Source of the DNA: Salinispora tropica CNB-440
GTDB lineage: Bacteria; Actinomycetota; Actinomycetes; Mycobacteriales; Micromonosporaceae
Assembly: GCF_000016425.1 (NCBI RefSeq)
Contig: NC_009380.1
Location: 1,182,144-1,246,143 of the forward strand
Reading direction: 5' to 3'
DNA: 64,000 nt
The notes below the pieces were generated by a model. That model made no database searches. It saw nothing but the letters and a program-made list of their open reading frames with translations, and had not been told where the DNA came from. The translations under genes were made by a program, and so were the position numbers. This document shows, piece by piece, positions 40,649 through 49,281 of this stretch. Numbering within the stretch: position 1 is the first letter of the stretch; each line of letters starts with the position of its first letter.

Positions 40649-41988
40649 GTCTGATCGATCGACACCAGCGGGAAGCGAGCGTCCCCGCGGCACCGTCGCG
40701 GGTGGCCCGAGGTCGGGGCCGGACCCTGGCCGATGTCATTCGGGCGCTGACCACCGAACCCCTGCCGGTACGGATCACCGGGTACGACGGCAGCTCGGTC
40801 GGCCCGGCTGACGCCGGCATCACCCTCGCCATCCGATCCCCGCGCGGCCTGTCCTATCTGCTGACCGCCCCGGGTGACCTGGGGATGGCCCGGGCATATG
40901 TCAGCGGCGACCTCGGCCTGTCGGGGGTGCACCCGGGTGACCCGTACGAGGCGCTGCGGGTCCTCAAGGACGAGCTGCGGTTGCGGGTTCCGCCGGTGCC
41001 CGAGGCCCTGGCCCTGGCCCGGGGCCTGGGCTGGGAGCGGCTGCTACCGCCGCCACCTCCGCCCCAGGAGGCGGTGCCCCGGTGGAAGCGGGTGATGGGC
41101 GGGCTGCGTCACTCCCGCATCCGGGACAGTAGTGCCATCTCGCACCACTACGACGTGTCGAATGCCTTCTACGAGAAGGTGCTCGGGGAGTCGATGACGT
41201 ACACCTGCGCATTGTTCCGCTCGCCGCAGGACTCGTTGGAGACGGCGCAGGCGGCCAAGTACGACCTGGTGGCGCAGAAGCTCGCGGTCAAGGCCGGGGT
41301 GCGGCTGCTGGATGTGGGCTGCGGGTGGGGCGGCATGGTCCGGCACGTGGCCCGGGAGTACGGCGTCCAGGCGCTCGGGGTGACCCTGTCCAGAGCACAG
41401 GCCGAGTGGGCGCAGGCCGCGATCGAGCGGGAGGGGCTGACCGGGCTGGCCGAGGTGCGGTACCTCGACTACCGGGACACGCCGCGGGAGCAGTTCGACG
41501 TGGTGTCCTCGATCGGACTGACCGAACATATCGGGGTACGTCACTATCCGGCGTACTTCGGCTCGCTCCGGGACCGGCTGCGGCCCGACGGCCGGCTGCT
41601 CAACCACTGCATCACCCGTGCCGACAACCGTGCGCCGCACCGCTCCGGGGCGTTCATCGACCGGTACGTCTTTCCGGACGGTGAGCTGGCCGGGCCGGGC
41701 CGGGTGCTCTCCGAGATCCATGACGTGGGCTTGGAGGTGCAGCACGAGGAGAACCTGCGCCGCCACTACGCGTTGACGCTTGCGGCCTGGTGCCGCAACC
41801 TCGTGGCGAACTGGGACTTCTGCGTCGGCGAGGTGGGTGCGGGAACCGCCCGGGTCTGGGGCCTGTACATGGCCGGATCCCGGATGTCGTTCGAGCGCAA
41901 CGCCATCCAGCTACACCAGGTGTTGGCGACGCGGACCAGCGCCGCGGGGGTGACGAGCTACCCACTGCGGCCGGACTGGCTGCCCTGA
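40645..41988 (+). CDS. tmsB: SAM-dependent cyclopropane-synthase-type methyltransferase
   Basis: 447 residues; its ATG overlaps the reductase stop. An N-terminal ~150-residue domain (LPVRITGYDGSSVGPADAGI; GMARAYVSGDLGLSGVHPGD) precedes the methyltransferase core: ISHHYDVSNAFYEKVLGESM, TYTCALF, the SAM motif VRLLDVGCGWGGMVRHVARE, and the acidic/aromatic SSIGLTEHIG segment typical of CFA synthases. The family methylates the double bond of membrane phospholipid acyl chains. With the reductase upstream, the expected product is a 10-methyl branched chain rather than a cyclopropane. Confidence 0.82.
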   Translation: MSLIDRHQREASVPAAPSRVARGRGRTLADVIRALTTEPLPVRITGYDGSSVGPADAGITLAIRSPRGLSYLLTAPGDLGMARAYVSGDLGLSGVHPGDPYEALRVLKDELRLRVPPVPEALALARGLGWERLLPPPPPPQEAVPRWKRVMGGLRHSRIRDSSAISHHYDVSNAFYEKVLGESMTYTCALFRSPQDSLETAQAAKYDLVAQKLAVKAGVRLLDVGCGWGGMVRHVAREYGVQALGVTLSRAQAEWAQAAIEREGLTGLAEVRYLDYRDTPREQFDVVSSIGLTEHIGVRHYPAYFGSLRDRLRPDGRLLNHCITRADNRAPHRSGAFIDRYVFPDGELAGPGRVLSEIHDVGLEVQHEENLRRHYALTLAAWCRNLVANWDFCVGEVGAGTARVWGLYMAGSRMSFERNAIQLHQVLATRTSAAGVTSYPLRPDWLP

Positions 41989-42126
41989 CTCCGGTGCTGC
42001 CGGCGGTCGCCACCGGGGGTGACCGCCCGCAGCGACTCCCCGTACCGACTCCCCCGTACCCGCCCGGGTTGGTGGCTGCCGGGACGCGGCCACTAGCCTG
42101 GAGCGGCTCGGAGGAACGGGGGAACG

Positions 42127-43494
42127 GTGAGGAACCGACGTGTCGTCGTGCTGGTCGCCGTCCTGGTGTCAACCTTTGCGTTGCCGCTCTCGCTGACCGG
42201 GGCCTCGGTGGCGCTGCCCGAGATCGGGCGGGATCTTGACACCGACCTGGCCGGGGTGCAGTGGGTGGTCAACGGCTACAACGCCACCTTTGCCAGCTTC
42301 ATGCTCGCCACGGGTGCCCTGGCTGACCTGTTCGGTCGGCGGCGGGTCTTCGCCATCGGGCTCACGATCTTCGCCGGGGCGGGGTTGCTCGCGATCGCCG
42401 CCGGCGACATTCTTCTGCTGAATCTGCTGCGCGCACTCGCCGGTGTTGGTGCGGCTGCCGCCGCGACCAGCGCGGGGGCGTTGCTGGCCAACACCTTTCA
42501 GGGGCAGGCCCGGATGCGCGCGTTCAGCGTCTTCGGGATGGCCATCGGCGCCGGTCTGGCTTTCGGCCCGTCGATCTCGGGGCTGCTGATCGACCTTCTG
42601 GGATGGCGGGCGGTGTTCGCCGCGCCCGCGTTGGTGGCGGTGGCGGTACTGCTGCTGGTTCCGTGGCTGCCCGAATCGCGTCAACCGCACGCGGGCCGGC
42701 TCGACTGGGGCGGGACCGTCTCGTTCACCGCCGCACTACTGCTGTTGATCTTTGGCTTCGTGCAGGGGCCGGCGTACGGCTGGGATGACCCGAGGATCGT
42801 TGCCGCCTTCGCGGCGACGGCAGCTCTGCTCGTCGTCTTCGTCCGGGTGGAGCGGTCCCACCCCGAGCCGATGTTCGACCTGACCCTCTTGGCCAACCCG
42901 CGCTTCGTCGGTATCTGTCTGGCAGCGGCCACCGTCGTCGCTGTCCTGGTGCCGCTGCTGGTGTATCTGCCGTCGTACCTCACCACGGTGGTCGGGCTGA
43001 CGCCCAGCGCCGCCGGCCTGACCCTGGTTCTGTTGACCGCGCCGACGGTGGTGTTCCCGCTGCTCGCCGGGGTGCTGACCCGGTGGCTGTCGGCGGCGGC
43101 GGTGATCGTCGCCGCCGTCCTGACGGTCTCGTCGGGGGCGGCGTGGGCGACGGTGATCGCCCCGACCAGCGGCACGGCTGACCTGGCCGGCCCGCTGCTC
43201 GTCATCGGTGTCGGCATCGGATTGTCCATCGGGCTGCTCGACGCGCTCGCCATCGGAAGCGTACCGCCGCATCGGGCCGGTACCGGTGCCGGGATGATCA
43301 ACACTGCTCGGTTGGCGAGCGAGACCGTCGCCATCGCGGTCGTCGGCGCGGTGCTGGCAAGCACCACCGCGGGCCGGCTGGCCGATCCCGGCTTCACCAG
43401 CGGGCTGCGCACCGTGCTCTGGGCGATGGCCGGTGCGGCGGCGCTCGCCGCGCTGACCGTCGCGGTGCTGGTCCGTCGAAATCAGCGTCGATAG
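42127..43494 (+). CDS. DHA2-type MFS drug exporter
   Basis: 455 residues from GTG 42127, with GGAGGAACGGGGG upstream. About 14 hydrophobic segments. Motifs are TGASVALPEIGRDLDTDLAG and VQWVVNGYNATFASFMLATG (motif D2-like), ALADLFGRRRVFAIGL (motif A) and GAGMINTARLASETVAIAVV near the end. The family exports hydrophobic compounds with protons. It is followed 56 bp downstream by a TipA-type MerR regulator, which may link its expression to drug sensing. Confidence 0.88.
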   Translation: MRNRRVVVLVAVLVSTFALPLSLTGASVALPEIGRDLDTDLAGVQWVVNGYNATFASFMLATGALADLFGRRRVFAIGLTIFAGAGLLAIAAGDILLLNLLRALAGVGAAAAATSAGALLANTFQGQARMRAFSVFGMAIGAGLAFGPSISGLLIDLLGWRAVFAAPALVAVAVLLLVPWLPESRQPHAGRLDWGGTVSFTAALLLLIFGFVQGPAYGWDDPRIVAAFAATAALLVVFVRVERSHPEPMFDLTLLANPRFVGICLAAATVVAVLVPLLVYLPSYLTTVVGLTPSAAGLTLVLLTAPTVVFPLLAGVLTRWLSAAAVIVAAVLTVSSGAAWATVIAPTSGTADLAGPLLVIGVGIGLSIGLLDALAIGSVPPHRAGTGAGMINTARLASETVAIAVVGAVLASTTAGRLADPGFTSGLRTVLWAMAGAAALAALTVAVLVRRNQRR

Positions 43495-43498
43495 CGAC

Positions 43499-43529
43499 TT
43501 GACCCCTACGTTGCGGGAGGCGGCAGCCT
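43499..43529 (+). promoter_or_regulatory. Possible MerR/TipA-type promoter
   Basis: TTGACC at 43499-43504, followed by a GC-rich dyad-like spacer (CCCCTACGTTGCGGGAGG) and a weak -10 near 43524-43529. TipA autoregulates through a promoter of this layout. Confidence 0.35.
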
Positions 43530-43550
43530 GGATCGCGGAAGGGAGGGGCC

Positions 43551-44309
43551 ATGGCTTACTCGGTGGGGCAGGTGGCGAAGGCGGCCGGCGTAACGGTTCG
43601 GACGCTGCACCACTACGACGAGATCGGGCTGCTGTCGCCACACGGTCGCAGTAGTGCGGGCTACCGCCGCTACAACGACATGGATCTTGAGCGGTTGCAG
43701 CTGATCCGCTACTACCGGGAGCTGGGGTTCCCGTTGGACGAGATCGCCACGATTCTGGACGATCCGGCGAGCGACCCGGCGGAGCACCTGCGTCAGCAGC
43801 ACGAGCTGCTGACCGGGCGGATCGGGAAGCTCCAGGAGATGGTCGCGGCGATCGAACTCGCGATGGAGGCACGGAAGATGAACATCCAGTTGACGCCGGA
43901 GGAGCGGTTCGAGGTCTTCGGCGACGCCGATCCGGAGTTGTACGCCGAGGAGGCGAAGCAGCGGTGGAGCGGCACCGAGGCGTACCAGGAGTCGTCCCGG
44001 CGCACCTCCGGCTACTCGAAGGACGACTGGCTGCGCCACAAGGCCGAGAACGAGGACTGGGGCCGCCGGTTGACCGAGGTGATGGCGTCTGGGGCGGCGA
44101 CGGACAGCCCGGCGGCGATGGAGCTGGCCGAGGAGCACCGGCAGCTGATCAGTCGGTGGTTCTACGACTGCCCCTATGAGGCGCACACCGGCCTGGCCGA
44201 CATGTACCTCGCGGACCCACGGTTCACCGAATACTTCGAGCGGATCCAGCCAGGAATGGCCGCCTACCTCAGCGAGGCCATCCACGCCAACGCGGTCAGC
44301 CGGGCTTGA
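43551..44309 (+). CDS. MerR regulator with TipAS drug-binding domain
   Basis: 252 residues; ATG behind GGGAGGGG. The MerR HTH is at 1-70 (YSVGQVAKAAGVTVRTLHHY, DEIGLLSPHGRSSAGYRRYN). A linking coiled coil is at ~75-115. The TipAS domain is at ~120-250 (FEVFGDADPELYAEEAKQRW, then LADMYLADPRFTEYFERIQP). TipA proteins bind thiopeptides and other multidrug ligands and activate their own promoter. Length and domain order match full-length TipAL. Confidence 0.9.
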   Translation: MAYSVGQVAKAAGVTVRTLHHYDEIGLLSPHGRSSAGYRRYNDMDLERLQLIRYYRELGFPLDEIATILDDPASDPAEHLRQQHELLTGRIGKLQEMVAAIELAMEARKMNIQLTPEERFEVFGDADPELYAEEAKQRWSGTEAYQESSRRTSGYSKDDWLRHKAENEDWGRRLTEVMASGAATDSPAAMELAEEHRQLISRWFYDCPYEAHTGLADMYLADPRFTEYFERIQPGMAAYLSEAIHANAVSRA

Positions 44310-44332
44310 GCGAGGGGGCGGGGCACGGGCTC

Positions 44333-44381
44333 CGACGGTCGTAGGCTGGCTGGTGGGAATTTCGCCAGCCTACGACCGTCG
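44333..44381. repeat. Perfect 18-bp inverted repeat (hairpin)
   Basis: CGACGGTCGTAGGCTGGC (44333-44350) is exactly complementary to 44364-44381, with a 13-nt loop. It lies 23 bp after the TipA-type gene stop. It has no T-tract but is strong enough to end transcription. Confidence 0.8.
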
Positions 44382-44384
44382 AGG

Positions 44385-44407
44385 ACTGGCGGGTGCGATT
44401 CGCCAGT
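44385..44407. repeat. Second hairpin, 7-bp stem
   Basis: ACTGGCG (44385-44391) pairs with CGCCAGT (44401-44407), 3 bp after the 18-bp inverted repeat and sharing its TGGC/GCCA core. It sits 28 bp before the monooxygenase start and may affect that leader. Confidence 0.6.
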
Positions 44408-44434
44408 GGATCACGAGTGTGGGAGGTCCGGCAG

Positions 44435-44719
44435 GTGCTCATCGTCGCCGGAAGCATGTACGTCGACCCGGAGGATCGAGACAACTACCTCGCCGGTTGC
44501 CTCGAGGTGGTGACCGCCGCGCGAGACGCGTCCGGCTGTCTCGACTTCACGATCAGTGGGGACCTGGTCGAGCCCGGCCGGATCAACGTCTACGAGCGTT
44601 GGGAGACCGAGGAGCAGCTGCTGACCTTTCGCGGTGCCGGCCCGACCGAGGAGCAGCAGGTGGCGATCCGGGACGCGAAGATCTATCGATATGAGATCTC
44701 CGGCGTAGAGACACCCTGA
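44435..44719 (+). CDS. Antibiotic biosynthesis monooxygenase (ABM) domain protein
   Basis: 94 residues from GTG 44435 behind GGGAGG. The ABM ferredoxin-like fold is recognisable: VLIVAGSMYVDPEDRDNYLA, then ARDASGCLDFTISGDLVEPG, INVYERWETEEQLLTF and the end KIYRYEISG. Despite the name, many members act in heme degradation or are quinol monooxygenases; small single-domain copies like this are widespread and mostly uncharacterised. It stands alone between two hairpins and the membrane protein pair. Confidence 0.85.
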   Translation: MLIVAGSMYVDPEDRDNYLAGCLEVVTAARDASGCLDFTISGDLVEPGRINVYERWETEEQLLTFRGAGPTEEQQVAIRDAKIYRYEISGVETP

Positions 44720-44857
44720 CGCAGCGGATCCACCTATCGTCCTGAATCACTCCGCCGATCGGACACACTGCTCGTTATAGGCCGTCCCTCGCGGGGTTCC
44801 ACCGGAGTTGGTCCTGGTGACACCCCGAATGGTGGCCTACGCGGCGGAGGAGTCGGC

Positions 44858-46069
44858 GTGGCGATGACTGACTCGACGGGTTCGACGTGGCGGTACCAGT
44901 GGGCGTACCGGCAGAACGAACGGCGGCAGCGGGTGTTCCGTGAGGCCGACGGGGCGTGGCGGCGCCGGGATGAGGAGCTGCGGCGCCTGCGTACCCTGGC
45001 TGAGGAGTTTGGCGGCTCGGCCGACGCGGGCGCCGGTCTCCCGATCGAACTCGATCCCGGAGAGACGGTCTGCTGGGTGCTGCCCGCCGCCCGGCTGGTC
45101 GAGGTCCGACGTGCGGCGGTGCTCCCCGCGCCCGAGCTCACGGTCACCCTGCGACCCGGTCCGCTGCGCAAGCGGCGCCCGGACGGCGTACGGATCGCCG
45201 ACACCGGCATCGCCGTGATCACCAACCGTCGTCTGGTCCTGCTCGGTGGACGCGGTCGGCGAGACTGGGCGTACGGCAAGTTGACCGGTCTGGCCCACGA
45301 TCCCTGCGCGCCGGTGACGCTGATCCAGGTGCTCGACCGGCGGCGCGCCTCCGGCCTGCTCCTGCCATCGGACGTGGCGGCCGACTTCCGGTTCAAGCTG
45401 AGTGTGGCCTTCGCGGACGCGATCGAGCAGCGGGAGGTGGTGCTCGCCCAACTTGACGAGGCCCTCGCCGAGCACACTCAGCGCAAACCGCTTCGTCCCC
45501 CCGTCGTCACGCCCGCGCAGGCGCGGCTGACTGGGTTCGTCCTCGGTGGCGCGCGGACGCTGGCCGTCGCCGCCGGGGTCGCCCTGCTGGTCCCGGCGGC
45601 GTTGATCGTCTCTGCCCCGTCCGCCCCGTCCGCCCCACCTGATTCGAGCCGGACAGAGGTGGCGGCGGCGGCGACGGCCGGGCTGGCGGCCGAGCCGCCC
45701 GCCGCTACCAGTACGGCGACCGCTACCGCCTCGGCTACCGCAGCCACCTCTGCGACCTCTGCCACGGCTGCCAGTGCGGCTGCCACCATGGCGGGGTCGC
45801 CAGCACCGTCGCCGATCGCGGCACCAGACCTCTGCGGCGCCCCGACCAACCCACTGGGGTATGGCTTCTGCGCTGGTGACCCGATCCGGAAACCGGTCAC
45901 CGAGGTGTGTGACTGGCTCGACTGCGTGCCGGGATTCTGGGACGGCCGTGGGTACCTGGTGCAGTGTGGGAACGGCTCGGTCAGCCTCGCCGGTGGCAGC
46001 CCACGCGTCTGTGGCCAACACGACGGTGTCTGGCGCACCTTCCGTACGCTGAGCCCGCAGCCGGGATGA
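44858..46069 (+). CDS. Membrane protein with PH-like N-domain and Cys-containing outer domain (paralogue 1)
   Basis: 403 residues from GTG 44858 (ATG 44864 also possible). The cytoplasmic part has an N-terminal charged helix (QWAYRQNERRQRVFREADGA) and a beta-rich bacterial-PH-like domain (~60-210; GIAVITNRRLVLLGGRGRRD, FRFKLSVAFADAI). One transmembrane segment lies at ~232-255, followed by an Ala/Thr/Ser-rich linker (~260-325) and an outer domain with five or six cysteines (LCGAPTNPLGYGFCAGDPIR; VCDWLDCVPGFW; VQCGNGSVSL). The family is unrecognised. The next gene is a paralogue. Confidence 0.7.
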   Translation: MAMTDSTGSTWRYQWAYRQNERRQRVFREADGAWRRRDEELRRLRTLAEEFGGSADAGAGLPIELDPGETVCWVLPAARLVEVRRAAVLPAPELTVTLRPGPLRKRRPDGVRIADTGIAVITNRRLVLLGGRGRRDWAYGKLTGLAHDPCAPVTLIQVLDRRRASGLLLPSDVAADFRFKLSVAFADAIEQREVVLAQLDEALAEHTQRKPLRPPVVTPAQARLTGFVLGGARTLAVAAGVALLVPAALIVSAPSAPSAPPDSSRTEVAAAATAGLAAEPPAATSTATATASATAATSATSATAASAAATMAGSPAPSPIAAPDLCGAPTNPLGYGFCAGDPIRKPVTEVCDWLDCVPGFWDGRGYLVQCGNGSVSLAGGSPRVCGQHDGVWRTFRTLSPQPG

Positions 46070-46167
46070 GCCCCTTTGGGGACCTCTTCCAGTTTCCTGT
46101 CGAACCGTGCTGGCTGTCCAGGAGGGACGGCCGTATCCAATTCAGGACGTGAAACGTTGTTCTGTAC

Positions 46168-47367
46168 GTGACGGCGACCTCACCGCGCCTCGTTCGTGGT
46201 CCCCGACCGTCCTGGCGTTCCCGGTGGGCCGACCGGGAGAACGACCGGCGACGGCGTGTTCATGTGGCTGAGGCTGATGCTTGGCGCTGCCGTGCCGAGG
46301 AGCTGACCCGGCTGCGGGTCGAGGTCGGCCTGCTCGGATCTGGTCCGCCGGGGAGCGCGTCGGTGCGCCTCCGTCCCGGTGAGGTGGTCCACCGTGTGTT
46401 CCCGGTCGTGGAGCTGGTCGAGGCCGTTTCCGGGAACATTGGCCGACTACCCGTGCCCGGGCTGGCGGTGGACCTGGCCGGCATCGACGAGCCGCCGCGT
46501 CCGCTGCCGCCGGGGATCCGGGCGGTGGAGGTCGGCAGCGGCGTGGTGACCGACCGGCGCGTGGTCTTCCTCGGCCGGCACCGGCAACGGGACTGGTGGT
46601 TTGAGGAGCTGATCGCGCCGGCCCACCATCGCCGTTCGCCGTTGACCCTGTTGCCCACCGTCGACGGGTCCCTGGTGGCCGGGCTGCTGGTGTCGCGTCC
46701 GGTGACCCTGACCTTCCGGTTCCACCTCACCCTCGCCTTCGCCGACGGCCTTGGCAACCGGGATGCGGTCGCCGCCTGCCTGGATGAGCTGGTCGCCACC
46801 CACCAGCGCACCCGGCCGACGGCGCCCCCAGTCGCCCGACCGGAGCAGGCCCCGGTGCGGGCCCGGCTGAGCGACCGCCGGGGCGTCAGCGCCGTTGCGG
46901 CCGTCGCCGCCTCGGTGGTCACTGCCCTCGCTGTCGCCGTTGGGGTGGCCCTGCCGCCAGCCGCGCCGATGGTGGGGCTCGACCGGTCCGAGCCCAGCGA
47001 CGTGCCCAGCCCGCCGGGCCCATCCAGCTCTGGACCGGGTAGCCGTCCGGTGCCCCCCGCGTCGCCACAGCCCGATCCGACCACCGTGGTGCCGCCGCCG
47101 GCCGTGGTGGTACCAACTGTCGTCGAGGGGTCGACCGTGCCATCCCCTGTTGATCCACCGATACCGCACCGTGCCGAACCGCCGAACCGCTCCCGCGACG
47201 GGCGGGAACCCAGCCGAAGGCACCACGGCCCGAAACGCTCGAGTGACCGGTCGCCGTCGGCCGGTCAGGACGGGCGTTCGCCCCGGTGGGCGAAGGACCG
47301 TGACCGCGCCGCCGCGACGGGAGATCGGGGCAACCGGGGCCGGGACCGGGCGGCGAATCTGTCGTAG
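46168..47367 (+). CDS. Membrane protein with PH-like N-domain and Pro/Ser-rich outer tail (paralogue 2)
   Basis: 399 residues from GTG 46168. The N-terminal half parallels the previous protein segment by segment (RWADRENDRRRRVHVAEADA; GSGVVTDRRVVFLGRHRQRD; FRFHLTLAFADGLGNRDAVA), with one transmembrane segment at ~235-260. The outer part differs: it is a long Pro/Ser/Val linker and a basic Arg-rich tail with no cysteines. The pair looks like a tandem duplication whose outer domains diverged or were swapped. Confidence 0.7.
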   Translation: MTATSPRLVRGPRPSWRSRWADRENDRRRRVHVAEADAWRCRAEELTRLRVEVGLLGSGPPGSASVRLRPGEVVHRVFPVVELVEAVSGNIGRLPVPGLAVDLAGIDEPPRPLPPGIRAVEVGSGVVTDRRVVFLGRHRQRDWWFEELIAPAHHRRSPLTLLPTVDGSLVAGLLVSRPVTLTFRFHLTLAFADGLGNRDAVAACLDELVATHQRTRPTAPPVARPEQAPVRARLSDRRGVSAVAAVAASVVTALAVAVGVALPPAAPMVGLDRSEPSDVPSPPGPSSSGPGSRPVPPASPQPDPTTVVPPPAVVVPTVVEGSTVPSPVDPPIPHRAEPPNRSRDGREPSRRHHGPKRSSDRSPSAGQDGRSPRWAKDRDRAAATGDRGNRGRDRAANLS

Positions 47368-47387
47368 CCTGCCGGCAGCATCCGGGC

Positions 47388-47849
47388 ATGCTGTTGACCT
47401 CGCTGGCCGAAGCCGACCGATCTTGCCTGCCCGAAACCGACAGCACCGCACTGGCCGAGCTCGACCTGGTGCTGCTGAAGGACATCGACCGGGTGCTCCG
47501 AGCCGCCTGGTCGGCCGAGACCTGCGATCCGGTTGATCTGCCCTGGGCTGCGACGAATCCAACCCGTGGGCAGTGCGGCGTGACGGCGCTCGTGCTGCGT
47601 GAGCTGATCGGCGGCGAGCTGCTGTGCGCGGTGGTGCTGGGGCGGGATGGGTCCCGGCAGGGTGTGCACTTTTGGAACCGCCTCCCCGGCGGGGTGGAGA
47701 TCGACCTCACCCGGGCGCAGTGCACAGTGGACGAGACTGTCCAGGAGCCGTCCGTGGTCACCATGCCGCCGGGGCCACCCAGCCGTTGCACCCAGCAGTA
47801 CGCGCTGCTCCGTCACCGGGTGCGCGGCATGCTCGGCCTCACCGACTGA
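47388..47849 (+). CDS. YunG-like protein
   Basis: 153 residues from ATG 47388, 20 bp after the previous gene. Pattern: NPTRGQCGVTALVLRELIGG, ELLCAVVLG, then GVHFWNRLPGGVEIDLTRAQ. This is the YunG-type layout, with an invariant-looking Cys, His and Asp in the GQCGVTA, HFWNRLP and EIDLTRAQ segments. That arrangement resembles a transglutaminase or papain-like triad, but activity has not been shown for the family to my knowledge. The gene ends 9 bp from the convergent GYD gene. Confidence 0.75.
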   Translation: MLLTSLAEADRSCLPETDSTALAELDLVLLKDIDRVLRAAWSAETCDPVDLPWAATNPTRGQCGVTALVLRELIGGELLCAVVLGRDGSRQGVHFWNRLPGGVEIDLTRAQCTVDETVQEPSVVTMPPGPPSRCTQQYALLRHRVRGMLGLTD

Positions 47850-47858
47850 CAGGGCGGT

Positions 47859-48179
47859 CTATTTGCCCGCTGCCTGGTAGGTGACCGGCGTCTGAGCTGC
47901 TTCGTCGATCTCCTCTGGCGTAATCAGCGGAATGACCTCCGCTCTCACTCCACCCGTCGATATGGCGGCGATGCCGAGCGCGGCGGTGGTCATGTTGTCC
48001 GGTATCTCGCAGGAGACGAAGAGGTCATGGTGGCCGATCCCGAAGTACAGCGACTCCACCCGCCCGCCAGCGTTCTCGATCATCGCCCGGACCACCTCGG
48101 CCCGTGCTGTTCCACCCTTGTCACTCAGTCCTGCCACTCCCTGCGTGGTGTAGGTCGCTTGGAAGAGGTACTTCGGCAT
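47859..48179 (-). CDS. GYD-domain protein
   Basis: 106 residues from ATG 48179. A small ferredoxin-like fold: PKYLFQATYTTQGVAGLSDK at the start, then ENAGGRVESLYFGIGHHDLF, with the GxHD variant of the GYD motif, and ITPEEIDEAAQTPVTYQAAG at the end. GYD proteins are common in actinobacteria and have no settled function. Confidence 0.85.
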   Translation of the reverse strand: MPKYLFQATYTTQGVAGLSDKGGTARAEVVRAMIENAGGRVESLYFGIGHHDLFVSCEIPDNMTTAALGIAAISTGGVRAEVIPLITPEEIDEAAQTPVTYQAAGK

Positions 48180-48362
48180 GTTCGCACCACCTTCTTCTCG
48201 GGCTCCCGCGGCCCGACCCTTGGTACCCGCTTGCCACCCGGATACGCCTCGGCCACCTGGCTGTTCACGGACCGGGTGGCGGCGGAGGGCGCGGAACTCA
48301 CGCGGTGTCCTGCGGCTCCAGACCACCGTGGGTGCCGGTCGCCGAGGCGTACGCCCGATGGG

Positions 48363-48956
48363 TCACCGCTGCTCGGATGGCTGCCGTACGCCGTACTGGA
48401 GCAGGACGGTGTCGGCGTTGTCGAAGGTGCGTACTCCCAGGCGCCGGAGCGAGACCGGGCGTTCGAACAGGGGGGTGCCGCCGGCGATGGCGGCTGGGCC
48501 GAGGAGCACGTGGATCTCGTCGATCAGGTCGTGCTGGAGTAGCCCGTTCCAGGTGGCGCGGCTGGCCCAGGTGACGATCTCCCGGCCGTCCTGCTCCTTG
48601 AGCTTGGCGATCTCGGTGGGAGCGTCGGCTCGGCTGATGATGCGGGTGTTGTCGGCCCAGGGATGCTCGGCCGGCAACGGGGAGGCGTGGTCGGAGACGA
48701 CCACCTTGTCAACGCGGTTGTAGATCTTTGAGAACTCCCGGTCCGCCTCGAAGGCGGAGCTGTCGTCGGCGACGCCGGGCCAGTAGCCCGAGAACATGGC
48801 GTAGGAGTTCGCGCCGAGCAGCACGGTGTCGGCCGCCTGGATCCGTTCGAGGTTGTACGTGCCGAAACAGTTCTCCATCGGCACTGTCACGCCGCTTCCG
48901 GGGCCCTCGTAGAAGCCGTCCATCGATACGGCGCTGACCACGATGAGTGTGCGCAT
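48363..48956 (-). CDS. Dihydrofolate reductase/RibD C-terminal-like protein
   Basis: 197 residues. The start RTLIVVSAVSMDGFYEGPGS is typical of the RibD C-terminal/DHFR-like family, as are VLLGANSYAMFSGYWPG and KEQDGREIVTWASRATWNGL (NADPH region), and DLIDEIHVLLGPAAIAGGTP. Many copies occur in actinomycetes as stand-alone reductases of unknown substrate. This one lacks the residues needed to call it a true DHFR. It is divergent from the DHA2 exporter. Confidence 0.88.
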   Translation of the reverse strand: MRTLIVVSAVSMDGFYEGPGSGVTVPMENCFGTYNLERIQAADTVLLGANSYAMFSGYWPGVADDSSAFEADREFSKIYNRVDKVVVSDHASPLPAEHPWADNTRIISRADAPTEIAKLKEQDGREIVTWASRATWNGLLQHDLIDEIHVLLGPAAIAGGTPLFERPVSLRRLGVRTFDNADTVLLQYGVRQPSEQR

Positions 48957-48996
48957 TCCGCTGCCTTTCGGTGTGTGTGCTCCACGGCTGCCGGGA

Positions 48997-49028
48997 GCGG
49001 AGGGCGCGGCTGCGCCCGCGCCCTCCGC
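48997..49028. repeat. 13-bp GC-rich inverted repeat in a divergent promoter region
   Basis: GCGGAGGGCGCGG (48997-49009) and CCGCGCCCTCCGC (49016-49028) with a 6-nt loop, 41 bp upstream of the DHFR-like start. A terminator is unexpected there, so it may be a regulatory hairpin. The rest of 48957-49281 shows no gene. Confidence 0.55.
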
Positions 49029-49281
49029 CCGGCCGTCCTGACGTCGTGGCTAGAACGGAGCGGGAGCGGGGGTTTCGACACCGTCTGCCCGGGACGGTCA
49101 CACCGTGACGAGGAACACCGCGAGCGCGCCTCCGCAAGCCTTGAAATGAACGGCGGACTGTCGGCGGGGAGGACTAGTCTTCCTGCGGTTCCGCACATTC
49201 CTGGTCACCCGTTGTCCGTGGCGGGTGCCGTGGCGTGCCAGCACCGTCCTCCCTTCGGTCGATCCGACATCAGGAGAATCC

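Noticed and set aside
39119..40693. Upstream extension of the ricin-type lectin through the antisense of the FAD reductase
   Set aside because: The lectin's own ATG at 39115 is followed by a normal cytoplasmic tail and membrane span; the extension is only an open antisense frame.
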